From NCBI GenBank assembly GCA_963556495.2, contig OY747705.1, forward strand, positions 29,939,001 through 30,003,000: DNA of 64,000 nt, written 5' to 3'. Made by a program: the position numbers and the translations under genes. The notes beneath the pieces are model-generated. The model was not told the origin of the DNA. It ran no database searches and was given only the letters and a program-made list of their open reading frames with translations. Numbering within the stretch: position 1 is the first letter of the stretch; each line of letters opens with the position of its first letter. Source of the DNA: Valencia hispanica (Eukaryota; Chordata; Actinopteri; Cyprinodontiformes; Valenciidae). Of this stretch, positions 37,401 through 47,835 are shown one piece after another.

Positions 37401-37915
37401 GTTGTAGCTAATGATTACATGTTAGCTAGCATTAGCATGCTAGTTAGCATTAGCATGCAAGCTCATGTTAGCATTTTAGCTAATTTTTCAAATTTTCTTA
37501 ACTTTTCGTAGTGATTACGTTGTAGCTAATGATTCCATGTTAGCTAGCATGCGCATGCTAGTTAGCATTAGCATGCTAGCTCATGTTAGCATTTTAGCAA
37601 ATTTTTTTAAATTTCTTAACCTTTCGTAGTGATTACGTTGAGGCTAATGATTACAGGTTAGCTAGCATTAGCATGCTAGCTCATGTTAGCATTTTTGCTA
37701 ATTTTTTTATTTTGCTTAACTTTTTTTACTCATTGCTTCGAGGCTGTTGATAACATGCTAGTTAGCATTAGCATGCTAGGTCATGTTAGCATTTTAGCTA
37801 TTTTTTAAATTTGGCATTAGCATGCTGGGCTAGGCAACAGAACCTCTGATTGGGGGTGTGTGACTGATTACGCACCACGTGGCAGGCCCCGTTTAAATTT
37901 CCTGAAATTTTCTAG
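34463..37915 (+). repeat. Array unit 10, terminal unit beside ssx2ip
   Basis: Last unit, 3.5 kb. X-box-like motif at 35,405-35,417. It has two GNRA-loop hairpins in tandem (35,783-35,800 and 35,854-35,871), the second with altered pairing bases. A block with TACCATTGGTGGTAGCGCAA recurs here (about 36,133), as in units 4 and 5. Pyrimidine tract 36,620-36,922; TAGC minisatellite about 37,190-37,825. It ends cleanly: terminal palindrome 37,895-37,910, CTAG 37,912-37,915, then T and single-copy AT-rich DNA. Confidence 0.91.
35783..35871 (+). other. Pair of GNRA-loop hairpins in array unit 10
   Basis: Hairpin 1: CCGCTGC-GGAA-GCAGCGG (35,783-35,800). Hairpin 2: GCGCTGC-GAAA-GCAGCGC (35,854-35,871). 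Both have perfect 7-bp stems with a four-base loop of the GNRA class. The outermost pair changes from C-G to G-C between them, a compensatory change. Copies of hairpin 1 stand at 17,744-17,761, 18,421-18,438 and 32,478-32,495. No function is known. Confidence 0.7.
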
Positions 37916-38089
37916 TGAGTGACTATTATCCAAAATAATGTATTATAATTATTATGACAGAATACTTAATAAATACTAAATAAAATGCTTCTAAACCTTA
38001 AACCTGTTATTTTTACAAGATCGATTGGAATTTACTGTGTTCAGCAAAATGGCTTTGCTGTCAGTAACACATTTCATTGTGTTGCGCAG

Positions 38090-41000
38090 GAAGAGGTTGA
38101 ACTTTCCAAACGACAAAACATGGGACTACTTGAGAGAGAACGACAGCTTCAGTTGAAGCTGAAGAGTCTGCAGAACTGCCTGAAAAATGAAAAAGAAGAG
38201 GTGTGATGAGGCAATGTGTACTAGATCACAACTCTTGATTTCACAGTTTGCCTCACACATTTTGTACAAAAAGCATTAGCTTGATTTTCCTTTTTTTTTT
38301 CTTCGCGACAGGTGCAAAAACTCCAGAATATAATCTCAAACCGCGCCTGTCAGTACAACCACGAAATGAAAAGGAGGGAAAGAGAATTTACCAAACTGAA
38401 GGAGCGACTGAATCAACTCCTGACTGACAAAAAGGAGAGGAAACAAGGTAAAATTTTACATTTATTTGGATCATTAATAAAGGTATACTAGGAGTTTAGA
38501 GTTTGCAGCCAATCCACTGAAGCTTGCTCATTCTTCTGCTGTGCTGCAAAAAAGAGTAATAATTGTGTTTATGAAAAATTGAGATATTTGAAAAAAGATT
38601 GAAGAAGAAAATGTGAAATATCTTTTACAGTTAAATTATGTGGTTTAAACTAAGTTAACATGGCCATATAGTAAACAAAATCTGTTATACCACCTAATGA
38701 CCGATGGCTTGGAAACAGCTGTGGAACAAATTTACATGTAATGTGACAACTGAACAGATAAAAGGATACAATATTCTTATGCACAAACTAGCTGGAGAAA
38801 CTGTTTACTTGCCTTATTTTATATTCTCTGTATTTTATTTTCTTGTCCTTTAGCCATTGACGTACTGAACAATATTGGAAGGGCTGACGGAAAGAGAAGT
38901 CTTTGGAAAACTGAAAAGACAGAGGCGAAGTAGGTCCTGTTCACTTTTATAAAATGAAATTGGTAGAGCCATGATGACTTTTTCTGTTTGTTTTAAAAAG
39001 ATACATTTTAAATCAGAATGCTTCGATTGTAATTAGGCAATTGTAATCCAATTTGTAATTCCACACACAGGAAGAAAATCATTGCCAGTATTATTAAATA
39101 TGTATAAAGATGTTTGTTCCAAAGGTTATATACATTGTTATATTATACTTGCAGCTAATCTGATATTTTTTATATAGGATATTTAAGGAACAATATATCT
39201 TTTAAGCATGAACTGCAGAAAAAATTAATTTGCTGTCACCTGCCTTCACTGCATTTTTAAACTTGTGGGGACAGTAAAAAGGAATGAATTACATTAAAAA
39301 GAAAGAAACCTACAGCAAAATCCTGAGCAGCTATCGAAGTAAGCATCAGCCATGACCAGCTGGCTGTATGAGTGGTTCAGCTAAACACTGCACAGAGCCA
39401 GGCAAATCTTCCATGGAGAGAAAACACCAAGAAATAACATACATTTAATGGTAGCAATTACTACAGTTAAAAAATAAATGGAGTCCACTGAGAGAAAAAA
39501 GGAGAGCAAGGAAAAATGACTTCCAATGTTCTAAGGCTGTATTATAACTACAGAGGTAGCTAAAAATAACTCAATCAACTCTATCAAAAAGTAATTGCAA
39601 AAGAAGTTGGATGTTCCCAAAGTACTGTATCAAAGCACATTAATAAAAAGTTTTGTGGTAGGGAAAAGTGTGGAAGAAAAAGGTGCACAAGCTGCAGGCA
39701 TGATCTCAGCCTGGAGAGGATGGTCAGGAAAAGGCCATTAAAAAGTGTTGGGGACCTTCACAAGGAAAGGACTGAGGCTGGAGTGAGTGGATCAGGGACC
39801 ACCACACACAGATGGATCCTGGACATGGACTTTAAATGTCACATTCATCTTGTCAAGCTGCTCCTGAACAATAATAACAACAACAATGTCAGAAGCATCT
39901 TACCTGGGCTAAAGAAAAAAAGAACGGCACATTTTCCATCTCATTTGGAAACTAAGGTCCCAGAGTCTGGAGGAAGAATGGAGAGGCACACAATCCAAGA
40001 TGCTTGAAGACCAATGTGAAGTTTTCACAGTCTGTGTTGATTTGGGGAGTCGTGATCTGCTGGTGTTGGTCCACTGAGCTTTATTAAGTCCAGAGTCAAT
40101 GCAGCCATCTACCAGGACATTTTGGAGCACTTCATGCTTCCTTCTGCAGATGAGCTTAATGGAGATGCTGACTTCATTCTCCAGCAGGATTTGGCACCTG
40201 TCCACATTGCCAAAAGTACCAAAACCTGGTTCAATGACCGTGGGATTACTGTGCTTGATTTGCCAGCAAAAGGGCCTGACCTGAACCCCATAGAGAATCT
40301 ATGGGGTATTGCCGAGAGAAAGATGAGAGACATGAAACCAAACTATGCAGAAGAGCTGAAGGCTACTATTGAAGCATCCTGGTCTTCTATAACACTTCAG
40401 CAGTGCCACAGGCTGATAGCATCCATGCTACGCTGCATTGAAACAATAATTGATGCAGAAGGGGCCCAAACCAAGTACTAGTTTTCAGAGGTCTGACATT
40501 TCTCTATTTTAAATCCATGTTAAATTCATTTCATGTAATATTCTAATTTTCTGAGAGTTTGAATTGGGGCTTTTCATAAGCTGTAAGCATTTGTTGTAAG
40601 TTGTCTAATTTTAAAAGCATCCAAGTTTTTAATCAGATTGTAGCTTTGTAACTGATTAATACCATAAAATATGCTTGTGCTTCTCATCTGAAGGCATGAG
40701 GGGGAGATGTATAGGACTCTTCTGAGCGACTACGACATGAGGCAGAGGGAGCTTGTACTAGAAAATTCAGAGCTGAAGAAGGTGATGCAGCAGATGAGGA
40801 AGGAGATGGTGTTCATCCTGAAGTCAAAAAAACTGGCCCTGAAAGGAGAAAAGCACGAACTTAATGGCATGCAGGTTGGAACTGTTTTGTTCTTTCACTG
40901 TAACATCTGTACCAATGCTGTTTGTAAATGCTTTTTCTAGTAGTTTTTCTCTTCTCTGTTGCATATAACCAAAAAAATTGTAAACTTTTTGTTTTGTCCA

Positions 41001-43444
41001 TTTTAGCTAAGAAAAGATAACTATTGTATCAAAATATCTATTACACAGTGTTTTCCTCACTTTTACCAATGGATTGACAAGAATTTGTAACTTCATTTCA
41101 GGCTGCCTCAGATGATGAAGATGATGTGTTTGACTCCAGTAAGGAAAGTTTAGAGCTGTATTGTATTCATGCCAGGGAGAAGCTGACTAACAGTATTCGC
41201 CTCCAGTGGAGAAGATTTAAGAGCCACGTTGAAAGACTGGACAACCAAGGTAGTTTGGAGAAAAAACTTGTCGGGTTTGAGGACAGTTTGCCATTACCAA
41301 ATATATTTCAGTAGATCAAGAAAGAACTATTCATAGCTTACAATACAAACAATGACTTAATTTTGTTCTTATTCTTGTATCATTTATGTGGCTTAAGTTT
41401 AAAGATCAAGGATTTAACACATTTTCTCAAATCAGACAACAGATCTTGCAGAGTACATAAAAAGCAACAGCTACACCAGATGCTCAGTTTTTTAATAACT
41501 TAATTCTATGGTCTGCATTAATGTATTATTAATTACCAAGGCCCTCCTCCTTAGGTAATAATCAAATTCTTGACCTCTAACAGCTTTGTGACACAGCTGA
41601 ATCTTCATTATTTTTTAGTATCTTTGACTCAGATGTCTGAGTCCAAAAATGATGATGCTGTCCCTCGTGAGAGTCATGAGGAGGAGATGGACAGGCTAAA
41701 GATGGAGCTCCAGCAGTGCAAAGATTTCATTCAAGCACAGCAGCAGCTCCTACAGGTAAGATAATATTTTCTGGGGTTCAACTATAAAATATTTACTTGA
41801 TAATCAAAGACTATCAAAGTCTGAAGATAAAGGTCATGAAACACTACTTCTTTAACAAGATGTTTATTTTAGAAGAGTTTGATTTATTGACTATGTAATA
41901 TTTTAAAACAATGCTTTTTCCAAGCTGAGGGACATTTTCAGCCAGTGTTTAAAGACCACTTGATTCTTAAATATGCTGATGATAGTAACTGCCAGTCTGC
42001 TGTTAGGCAATGGCAGCATCCATGGTCCAGGTTAGTTTGGGTGGTCTGAAGACTCACATCTGAAAATCAGCACCTCAGAAACAAAAGGTCAGGGGCATTG
42101 ACTTTAGAAAAGCAATCACCACTTCAGAATCACGTAATGGCAAACAATGGATGTTTTCAAGAAACAAAGAAGTCAGCTGCAATTTTGTTTTTAAATAGGT
42201 CTTAATGGAATTATGGCATTATTTTCTCACTTGTTCTCAGACGTCAGAACCACTTTTTATGTATTCTTTTACCCTTGATGGGGGTGTTTGTTACATGTAT
42301 TTGTGGCGTTTTATGTATATATTTTATTTTACTTATTTCTTACTACATCTTACTGTATTTTCATAGTTGCTGGTCTCTCTGAACTGCACAGTAAATTTAC
42401 CTAAGGGTACTAATAAAATCACCCCTTCTTACCTTACTGTTTAAAAAAAGTGGCCATAGTTCTTAATCACTACTTGAAATCATCAAGCATTACCTTTCAT
42501 CTGGAATTTTTTCTAATGCTGATCTATGTGAATTTCTTTTAAATAACAAATGCTTTGCTGGAATCCTGACCATGCTTGGTTCCTCTAACGGTTTGCAGAA
42601 GCAGCTGAGCTTTCCGTGCAATGAAGACTCAGCATCGCTGCAGAACGATGGCTACATGTTGCAGGAGAAGATGCACCTTGGTGATGAATGGAAGAGCTTA
42701 GAGGAACAGAGAAAAAGCTTTGAGAGGGAAAGGAGAAACTTTACTGAAGCAGCTATTAGACTGAGCCATGAGGTGATTAAAGTACTGTACAGGAAATGTG
42801 TGCCCAAATATTACTACCTTGTTGTTTTTCAAAAAATTTCTGATTTAACTTGCAGAGGAAGATCTTTGAGGAGGATCGGGCAACATGGCTCAAACAGCAA
42901 TTTCTGAGTATGAGTCCATTTGGAAACTCAATGCAGCTTCATCTGCCAAAGTCTGCAAGTGCCTTATTGATAGGTGAGTCTTTCCTTAAGTTCAGAAACA
43001 TTTAACAGTTACTGTTTTGTTAATCCTGGTATGTCATTAAGTCAGTTTTATCTAACCAGCTGAAACAGAGGTTAGTACACCGATGGCTCCAGAACCTCCT
43101 AATGAATGGCAGTCAGACCCAGCCTTGCCGACATCCAGATCAGTTTCTCTCACATCGTCTTCCGCTGCTGATTTGGAGTCTCCACTTTGCCTTATTCCAG
43201 AAAATGGGTACAATGTCTTCACTTGAAATTAAGTTTGTAAAATAATATTTTAAAAGTTTTAATTTAAATTTCCCCCCTCTTCTCGTAAAGTGTGACTTGC
43301 AGCTCATCAAAACACAGAAAATCCAAATACTTTGAAGAGTTCATCCCACCCTGCAAAAATGTTTCTCTGCGGCACAAACAGTGGAGGGAGAGCGAAGACC
43401 TCAGCAACCATTCACTCACACAGAAGAAGAACAGCACTATATAA
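38090..43444 (+). CDS. ssx2ip: ssx2ip (ADIP, afadin- and alpha-actinin-binding protein), ten 3' exons; 5' exons not in window
   Basis: Ten exons join in frame to 460 codons plus TAA: 38,090-38,200; 38,312-38,447; 38,854-38,929; 40,694-40,874; 41,102-41,249; 41,619-41,755; 42,599-42,772; 42,856-42,973; 43,060-43,207; 43,291-43,444. All junctions are GT/AG and phases match. Recognised from [65 protein letters not shown] and [17 protein letters not shown], all conserved in vertebrate SSX2IP. The family protein is a coiled-coil factor of adherens junctions and centrosome/centriolar satellites, needed for microtubule anchoring and cilium formation. The sequence is heptad-rich through about residue 335 of this part; the Ser-rich C-terminus is divergent. 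The first exon seen starts in phase 0 at an acceptor (TTGTGTTGCGCAG), so roughly 150-170 N-terminal residues must lie upstream of the array or be lost. Fish have two paralogs (a and b), not resolved here. Confidence 0.92.
39290..40620 (+). mobile_element. Degraded Tc1/mariner-type transposon in ssx2ip intron
   Basis: Lies in the intron between the exons at 38,854-38,929 and 40,694-40,874, same strand as the gene. The N-terminal DNA-binding part (about 39,540-39,720) is broken by stops. The C-terminal catalytic part is open at 40,122-40,481, with [17 protein letters not shown] (second catalytic Asp; the usual Asn after it is Leu) and [12 protein letters not shown] (third acidic residue, Glu). 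The middle is frameshifted. The downstream text TTTTCATAAGCTGTAAGC resembles the 3' part of common fish Tc1-like elements. Terminal inverted repeats were not found, so the ends are approximate. Inactive. Confidence 0.85.
41940..42440 (+). mobile_element. Rex1-like LINE 3' fragment in ssx2ip intron
   Basis: A short RT motif C remnant (ILKYADDS, near 41,968) is followed by degenerate sequence and a 3' end typical of Rex-type LINEs (GTAAATTTACC then AAGGGTACTAATAAAATC, about 42,390-42,421). Same strand as the gene. The reading frame is destroyed. The clade assignment is from memory of the 3' UTR pattern and is tentative. Confidence 0.5.
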
Positions 43445-43950
43445 AGCCATGGAACATTCATCATTTGAATGAGGATCACTTTTTGCGCTATGTTTATGTA
43501 TAATTGCAGAAATGTGTCTGATGAATGCAAACAGTGGAGACAAAGAGTAAAATGAATCCAAACATGTCTTGTTAATGCATAAAACAACATTAATTAGAAA
43601 GGTTTCGTATTTTATACACTTAGTGTTTTAAATTTTTTAGGGAAAGTATTTCATTATTTATTTATTTATGTGATACTGAAATCATTGTTGTCGAGAGTAA
43701 GGCTTTATGTTGGAAACTAACGACTTTTATTCTCTGTTCAGCTGCGGAACAACGAACACATTTCTCTTCGATAGGATTGTTGTTAGTTGTGCTTAGTCTT
43801 TAATATTGGGTTAATTTAGCCAATGATATAGCTTGTTAAGTTATTTTTTTCAGGAACAAGTTTCCTAGCTTCCCAAGTTTTAGAAAAAGCTATTTATCTC
43901 AGAGTATTAAGGATGTAACACATAGAGAATAAACAATCATTCATTAATTT
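43445..43950 (+). other. ssx2ip: ssx2ip 3' UTR with polyadenylation signal
   Basis: AT-rich sequence after the TAA at 43,442-43,444. A canonical AATAAA is at 43,928-43,933, the likely poly(A) signal, giving a 3' UTR of about 0.5 kb. The exact cleavage site cannot be read. Confidence 0.6.
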
Positions 43951-44819
43951 TAGTATCAGGTTTATTAGAATATTAATTGCTGATATTTTTTGTAAATGTG
44001 TAAGAGGGTGTACATTCTATAAAAGTACATGATGCGTTAGATTTAAACCACTTCAGTAATTCTATGACTGTAAAATTGGTTTGTTTAGGTTGCTGGCAGT
44101 ACCTGTAACTTTCTAATGGGAAATCACACAATTTATACTTAAATGATTTATTACATGGTTTTAAATATGATACTAATCTGAACATATTTCTTTTCATCAA
44201 TTCGTTCATGAGCTGGTTTCAGATTTTCCACCTGCACTGTCTGTCTTTGTCCTTCAGGTGGTACTGGTGTGCACCGTGAGGCATAAATCCAAACACGTGG
44301 AGACCAGTAATAAGAACATTTGGGTCACCATGTCTTTAAAAACGTTTGGTGCATTTAGAAAAGTTTAACACCCTAATTACAAACAGATCTGAGTAAATCA
44401 AATCTGGCTTTTAAATTAAAGTCATTGAATAGATGTGATCCTAATTTCTATGAAACTGAAAAGAATTCAACAGGTGTAGGTAATAAAAGACAAATACTTT
44501 GTGCTGTACCTAAAATTTTCCATTGTAAGAACATATTAATTCGTCAGTAATCATTTGACCATAAATAAAAATAAACACATCAGCCACCTGTGAAGATGTG
44601 TATCATTCTTAATTTGGAGTTGAGGACCACACTTTTGACACCTCTTCTGTAGACATACTCATTATTCATCCCAATCTGACACTTTTGGATTTCATATGTA
44701 AATGTTGGCTGAGTGTGTACTTTTGTGTTCTAGAACACCCATCCATGACCCACCTTTATTGTTGTTATTAAGGGAATTAGAGTCTCTCTCTGCAACACAA
44801 CCCTGTGGACCCTGCTGCC
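43951..44819. other. Intergenic AT-rich DNA, nothing recognised
   Basis: Downstream of the ssx2ip poly(A) signal. Short open frames (for example 43,973-44,209 on the - strand) show no family features. No repeat structure or RNA gene was seen. Confidence 0.5.
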
Positions 44820-45445
44820 GTAGGGCACGGCAAGGCAAGGCCATTTTATTTGTATAGCACACTTTCAACAACAAGGTAATTCAAGGTGGTTTACATGATT
44901 AAGGGGATAAAGTAAAACCAGCAATAAAGCATAAAACACAGAGTATGACACGTTAAAACATTACTCAAAAGCAGACATGAATTTAGAATAAAGTAAAAAC
45001 AGCAATAAAGCATGAAACAAACACAAAATTCATGAAAACATTAGTCAGATGGGATTTTAGCCACGAAATAAAACAACTCAGTGTTTCAGCAGCTTTGCAG
45101 TTGTCTGGAGGTTTCTTCCACATTAGAGGAGCATAGAAACTGAAAGCTGCTTTTCCATGTTTGATTCTAATTCTAGGGATGTTGAGTAGACTGGAATTAG
45201 AGGACCTGAGTGGTCTGGTGGGTTGGTATAGTGAGAGTAGATCTTCAACATACTTTGGCACTAGGCCATTCAATGATTTATAAGCTAGCAAAAGTATTTT
45301 GAAGTCTATTCTCTCAGCTACAGGGAGCCAGTGTAAGGACTTTAGAACTGGGGTGATGTGCTCTACTTTCCTGGTTCTAGTGAGGACACAATCAGCAACA
45401 TTCTGGATCAGCTGCAGCTGTCTGACTTTTTAGGCTGTATCATAC
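44820..45445 (-). mobile_element. L2/CR1-group LINE 3' fragment
   Basis: The - strand frame at 44,983-45,291 reads as the extreme C-terminus of a LINE RT protein (LLAYKSLNGLVPKYVEDLL, RPLRSSNSSLL, AFSFYAPLMWKKPPDN). Upstream sequence to 45,445 continues the same region in broken frames. The 3' tail at 44,825-44,880 has GGCAAGGCAAGG and TTTGTATAGCAC, typical of fish L2-group LINE ends. It is a different family from the full-length LINE at 48,122-53,068. Confidence 0.75.
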
Positions 45446-45689
45446 ATTGGCTAAAAACCTGATTTTATGTGTGGATCAAGACTAAGAGCTTTTTTAGGAA
45501 CTTGAGGAATGCTTCAAAGCAGAGCTGCTAGAGCTGGAGGAGGAAATTGAAGAGAAATTGAGCTTTACCAGGACTGCTCTTCCTTGCACTGTCCATTGGC
45601 CCATTTTTTGCAGTGAAATTGTACCGTAGCTACAATGGAAAAACGGAACCAAAGCAAAATGTTTCAGCCTCACATAACTGCAGGTAGTG
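45446..45689. other. Unassigned spacer between repeats
   Basis: About 250 bp between the L2/CR1-group LINE fragment and a Tc1-like fragment. No open frame, repeat or known family is recognisable. Confidence 0.4.
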
Positions 45690-45965
45690 TTCTTCGGGTC
45701 AAAGTCAGCCTTTTTTTGTCTCTAAACTAGGCCTTCTGTAGTCTGGAGGTTATGGGGGAGAGATTTCAGTCCCACTACAGCATAATGTTTTTCAGATGGT
45801 GTTCTTGGTGACTTCGGTCCCAACTGCCTTAGGATCTTTACCAAGATCACCCTGTGCTGTTGTGGGGATAACCTTAATCTCTTTCAAGATCATGATCACC
45901 TCTGAGAGCTCCATAGAGTGATGGTCATTTTAAATTTCCTCATGATCAAATATTGTAAAAACTGC
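45690..45965 (-). mobile_element. Tc1-like transposase fragment
   Basis: On the - strand the text around 45,730-45,935 matches the middle of fish Tc1-like transposases in broken frames: a region like ..LVKDL..GT.V.K.TI..TL.. follows a MRKF.MT.TL.. start. Stops and frameshifts are frequent. No terminal repeats were found. The assignment rests on pattern similarity recalled for Tc1 elements and is moderate. Confidence 0.5.
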
Positions 45966-46299
45966 ACTGTTTTTTTTTCTTTGTTATTGAGCAAACTTTT
46001 ATTCCCCCAAAATAATTTTGACTAAAGGTTTAAATGTGAAATGCAATGGGTAACATACAATTTCCCTTCACTATTGTTCAGGGATATAAAAAAAGAAGGT
46101 TCTTTATGTTTATTGACAGTCCTTGAAAAATGTAATATAATTTCATTTGAAGGATTTTTATTGTATGTTTGAGTTATATGAAAAACCCAACATTATTAGC
46201 AGACAAACGTTTTCATGAAAAAGTCTGTTGAGTGTAATTAGCATTTTCCTTTTAAATCTATGTAAATTCATAGATTGCACACCAATAAATAATCACTGT

Positions 46300-46454
46300 T
46301 AATTTAATAATCACACACTCAGAATCCACACTTTAATGGTTGCCAATTACCAACAACGTGCTCAACCACGTCATTTCCCCCTTAGTTCTTCTGATCCCGC
46401 ATCCCAATTCCCACACAACTTAGATTTGTACAATAAGATAGATGCAATTTAACA
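46300..46454 (-). mobile_element. Putative 3' LTR start of the copia-type element, with polypurine tract
   Basis: Reading the - strand, the polypurine run AAAAAAGAGGGGAGA (46,470-46,456) is followed by T and then TGTTAAATTGCATC from 46,454. This is the usual arrangement of a PPT directly before an LTR that begins with TG. The LTR's far end is not clear; 46,300 is a minimum extent. The PPT comes about 120 bp after the last RNase H-related codons, as expected. Confidence 0.55.
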
Positions 46455-46569
46455 ATCTCCCCTCTTTTTTAAAAAGAAAACAGATTAAAACAACATTCTG
46501 TAAAAAAAATTTATCATGTAGGAAACAGTGGCGTTCTTTTTTTCCCGTTTACTCTTTAATTGCCAGTCC

Positions 46570-47060
46570 CCTTCACTAAGGGCTTTCAGCAGTCCAAGTG
46601 CAGTGCCCCCACTTTTGTTAAGCAGTTAGCAAGCTGCTTTTTATTAGATGTCCATATGAGTTCTTGAACTGTTCCTGAGTCCATAAGTTATTTGATTCTG
46701 CTCATCTTAAGCCGAAGCCTCTTTTCAGTTACAGATTTTGTAGATTTGACAGCATCGAGGAGGGAATGGTTGTCTGTTACACAGATAATAGGCAGGATTT
46801 TCTGCGAACCATCACCAGCGATGAGCTCATAGAGTGTAGCTAGAAAGACGGCACTATCAATCCCGTCTGCAAGTGCCAAAGTCTCTCTGGCTAATGTGCT
46901 CCGTACCTCTCTCCTGATCCGTTTTGACTGCCAACAAATGGGTGAACATTTACCATCTTCTCCCATCAGCATGATAAAATGTCCACCTTGTGTACCTCCG
47001 TCTGAGAGGTTTCCTATTGAGGAATCGCTAAACACCACTGACTTGTAGTGTAGGGAATAA
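46570..47060 (-). pseudogene. Ty1/copia-type RNase H fragment
   Basis: The - strand frame 47,038-46,688 carries the RNase H acidic residues: VVFSDSSIGNLSDGGTQGG (Asp), STLARETLALADG (Glu), ICVTDNHSLLDAVKSTK (Asp). After a stop at 46,688 the frame continues with SGTVQELIW and KKQLANCLTKVGA, the family's C-terminal end. It is the last domain of the dead copia element whose gag, integrase and RT lie further right. The link between RT and RNase H (about 130 codons expected) is missing. Confidence 0.85.
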
Positions 47061-47835
47061 TATATTGTTGTTGCTGATCCTACAACCCCTGGACTAATTC
47101 TTCGGTCAGAAAGAATGCAGCGTACTCCCAGGATGTTTGAGTTTTATTGAAATGTTCCTCCAACAGTTGTAATATCTGTATTAAATATTGAATGCCTGTG
47201 CAGTCTTGTGTATTTGTTTGTTTAAGTGAGTGTGAGTGTGGTTTCCTAACATACAGAAATAAAGGATAAAACGAAAATATAATCAGCAAGGTGCATCAGA
47301 TTAACTCAACTGCAATTAACAGCAACCTATGCTATATTTTACCACAAGGTGGCAGTAGCTACAAAGTCAATGGCTCTGAGTCCGACTATGAAACATTGCC
47401 AATAACTTATGGGCATTAGCATGACTTGCTATTTTGCAACTGCTAATGCTGCTATAGTTATATCAAATATCACCTGCTAATATTCAAGTAACAGAATTAG
47501 CATGGTACTGTAACATTCAGATTGGCCTTAACAAAATAATTATAGAGTACACAGGCAGTTTGTCAAAACTAACAACTGGAACAATGTTTGACATAAATAT
47601 TTACAGGTGCTGAATATTATGTAATACTTACAGTTTCACCAACGCACACAGAGGAATTATAACAGTAAACAGGCTGTAGAACAAGCAGGTTACTGAACAG
47701 CATCGTCTCCTCCTCACTTTGGCAGAGGCTCCTAACGAGCGGAGCGTGCATTGAGCACGTGGTCAGTTCTTAAAGCTATAGCGTCCTATTACAAATAGCA
47801 GGGGATTTTATACATGCGGCATTGTTGTCACCCAA
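47061..47835 (-). mobile_element. LTR-like sequence inserted beside the RNase H fragment (tentative)
   Basis: On the - strand this block begins near TGACAACAATGCCGCATG. It has a TATAAAA about 20 bp in (near 47,812) and, near its end, AATAAAACTCAAACATCC (about 47,130-47,150), followed by CAACAACA. A promoter-like start and a poly(A) signal near the end fit a solo LTR of about 0.75 kb. It is unlike the LTR start at 46,454, so it would be another family. No target duplication could be defined. Confidence 0.3.

Larger units (their letters stand above)
1..37915 (+). repeat. Macrosatellite-like tandem array of ~10 composite units, ending at an ssx2ip intron
   Basis: About ten head-to-tail copies of a 2.9-5.6 kb composite unit. 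Unit 3' ends lie at 2,970, 8,578, 12,505, 16,123, 20,817, 23,747, 27,310, 31,026, 34,462 and 37,915. Order in a unit: optional 131-bp head, a T/A-rich link with TTCTTCCGTCCACC, a ~1.5-kb single-copy part, ~85-bp subrepeats, a pyrimidine tract, a ~118-bp TAGC minisatellite, and a terminal block with CCACGTGGCAGGCCCC, AAATTTCCTGAAATTT and TCTAG|T. The array stops exactly after CTAG at 37,915. Seen: units, order and edge. Inferred: a Helitron/HINE-like origin, from the terminal palindrome, CTAG|T end, inverted subterminal repeats and central tandem repeats. No transposase or helicase is encoded. The left end is outside the window, so the true copy number is unknown. Confidence 0.93.

Noticed and set aside
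1..37915. CRISPR-like or bacterial repeat array
   Set aside because: Units are kilobases long, with internal minisatellites and a eukaryotic gene alongside. There are no short repeat-spacer units.
40122..40481. Domesticated Tc1 transposase gene
   Set aside because: The open frame is only the C-terminal third. The N-terminal part is full of stops, and it lies in an intron with no sign of its own promoter.
41619..41641. Alternative acceptor directly before ATGTCTGAG (at 41,635)
   Set aside because: The acceptor at 41,617-41,618 (TTTTTTAG) has the better pyrimidine tract and yields [13 protein letters not shown] in phase, agreeing with the vertebrate DNQVS text.
38090..43444. ssx2ip as a processed or decayed pseudogene
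   Set aside because: Introns are present, all ten exons have matching phases and GT/AG borders, there is no stop within 460 codons, and a poly(A) signal follows.
46688..47038. Stand-alone RNase H host gene
   Set aside because: The order of gag, integrase, RT, RNase H, PPT and LTR on the same strand shows it is part of one dead retrotransposon.
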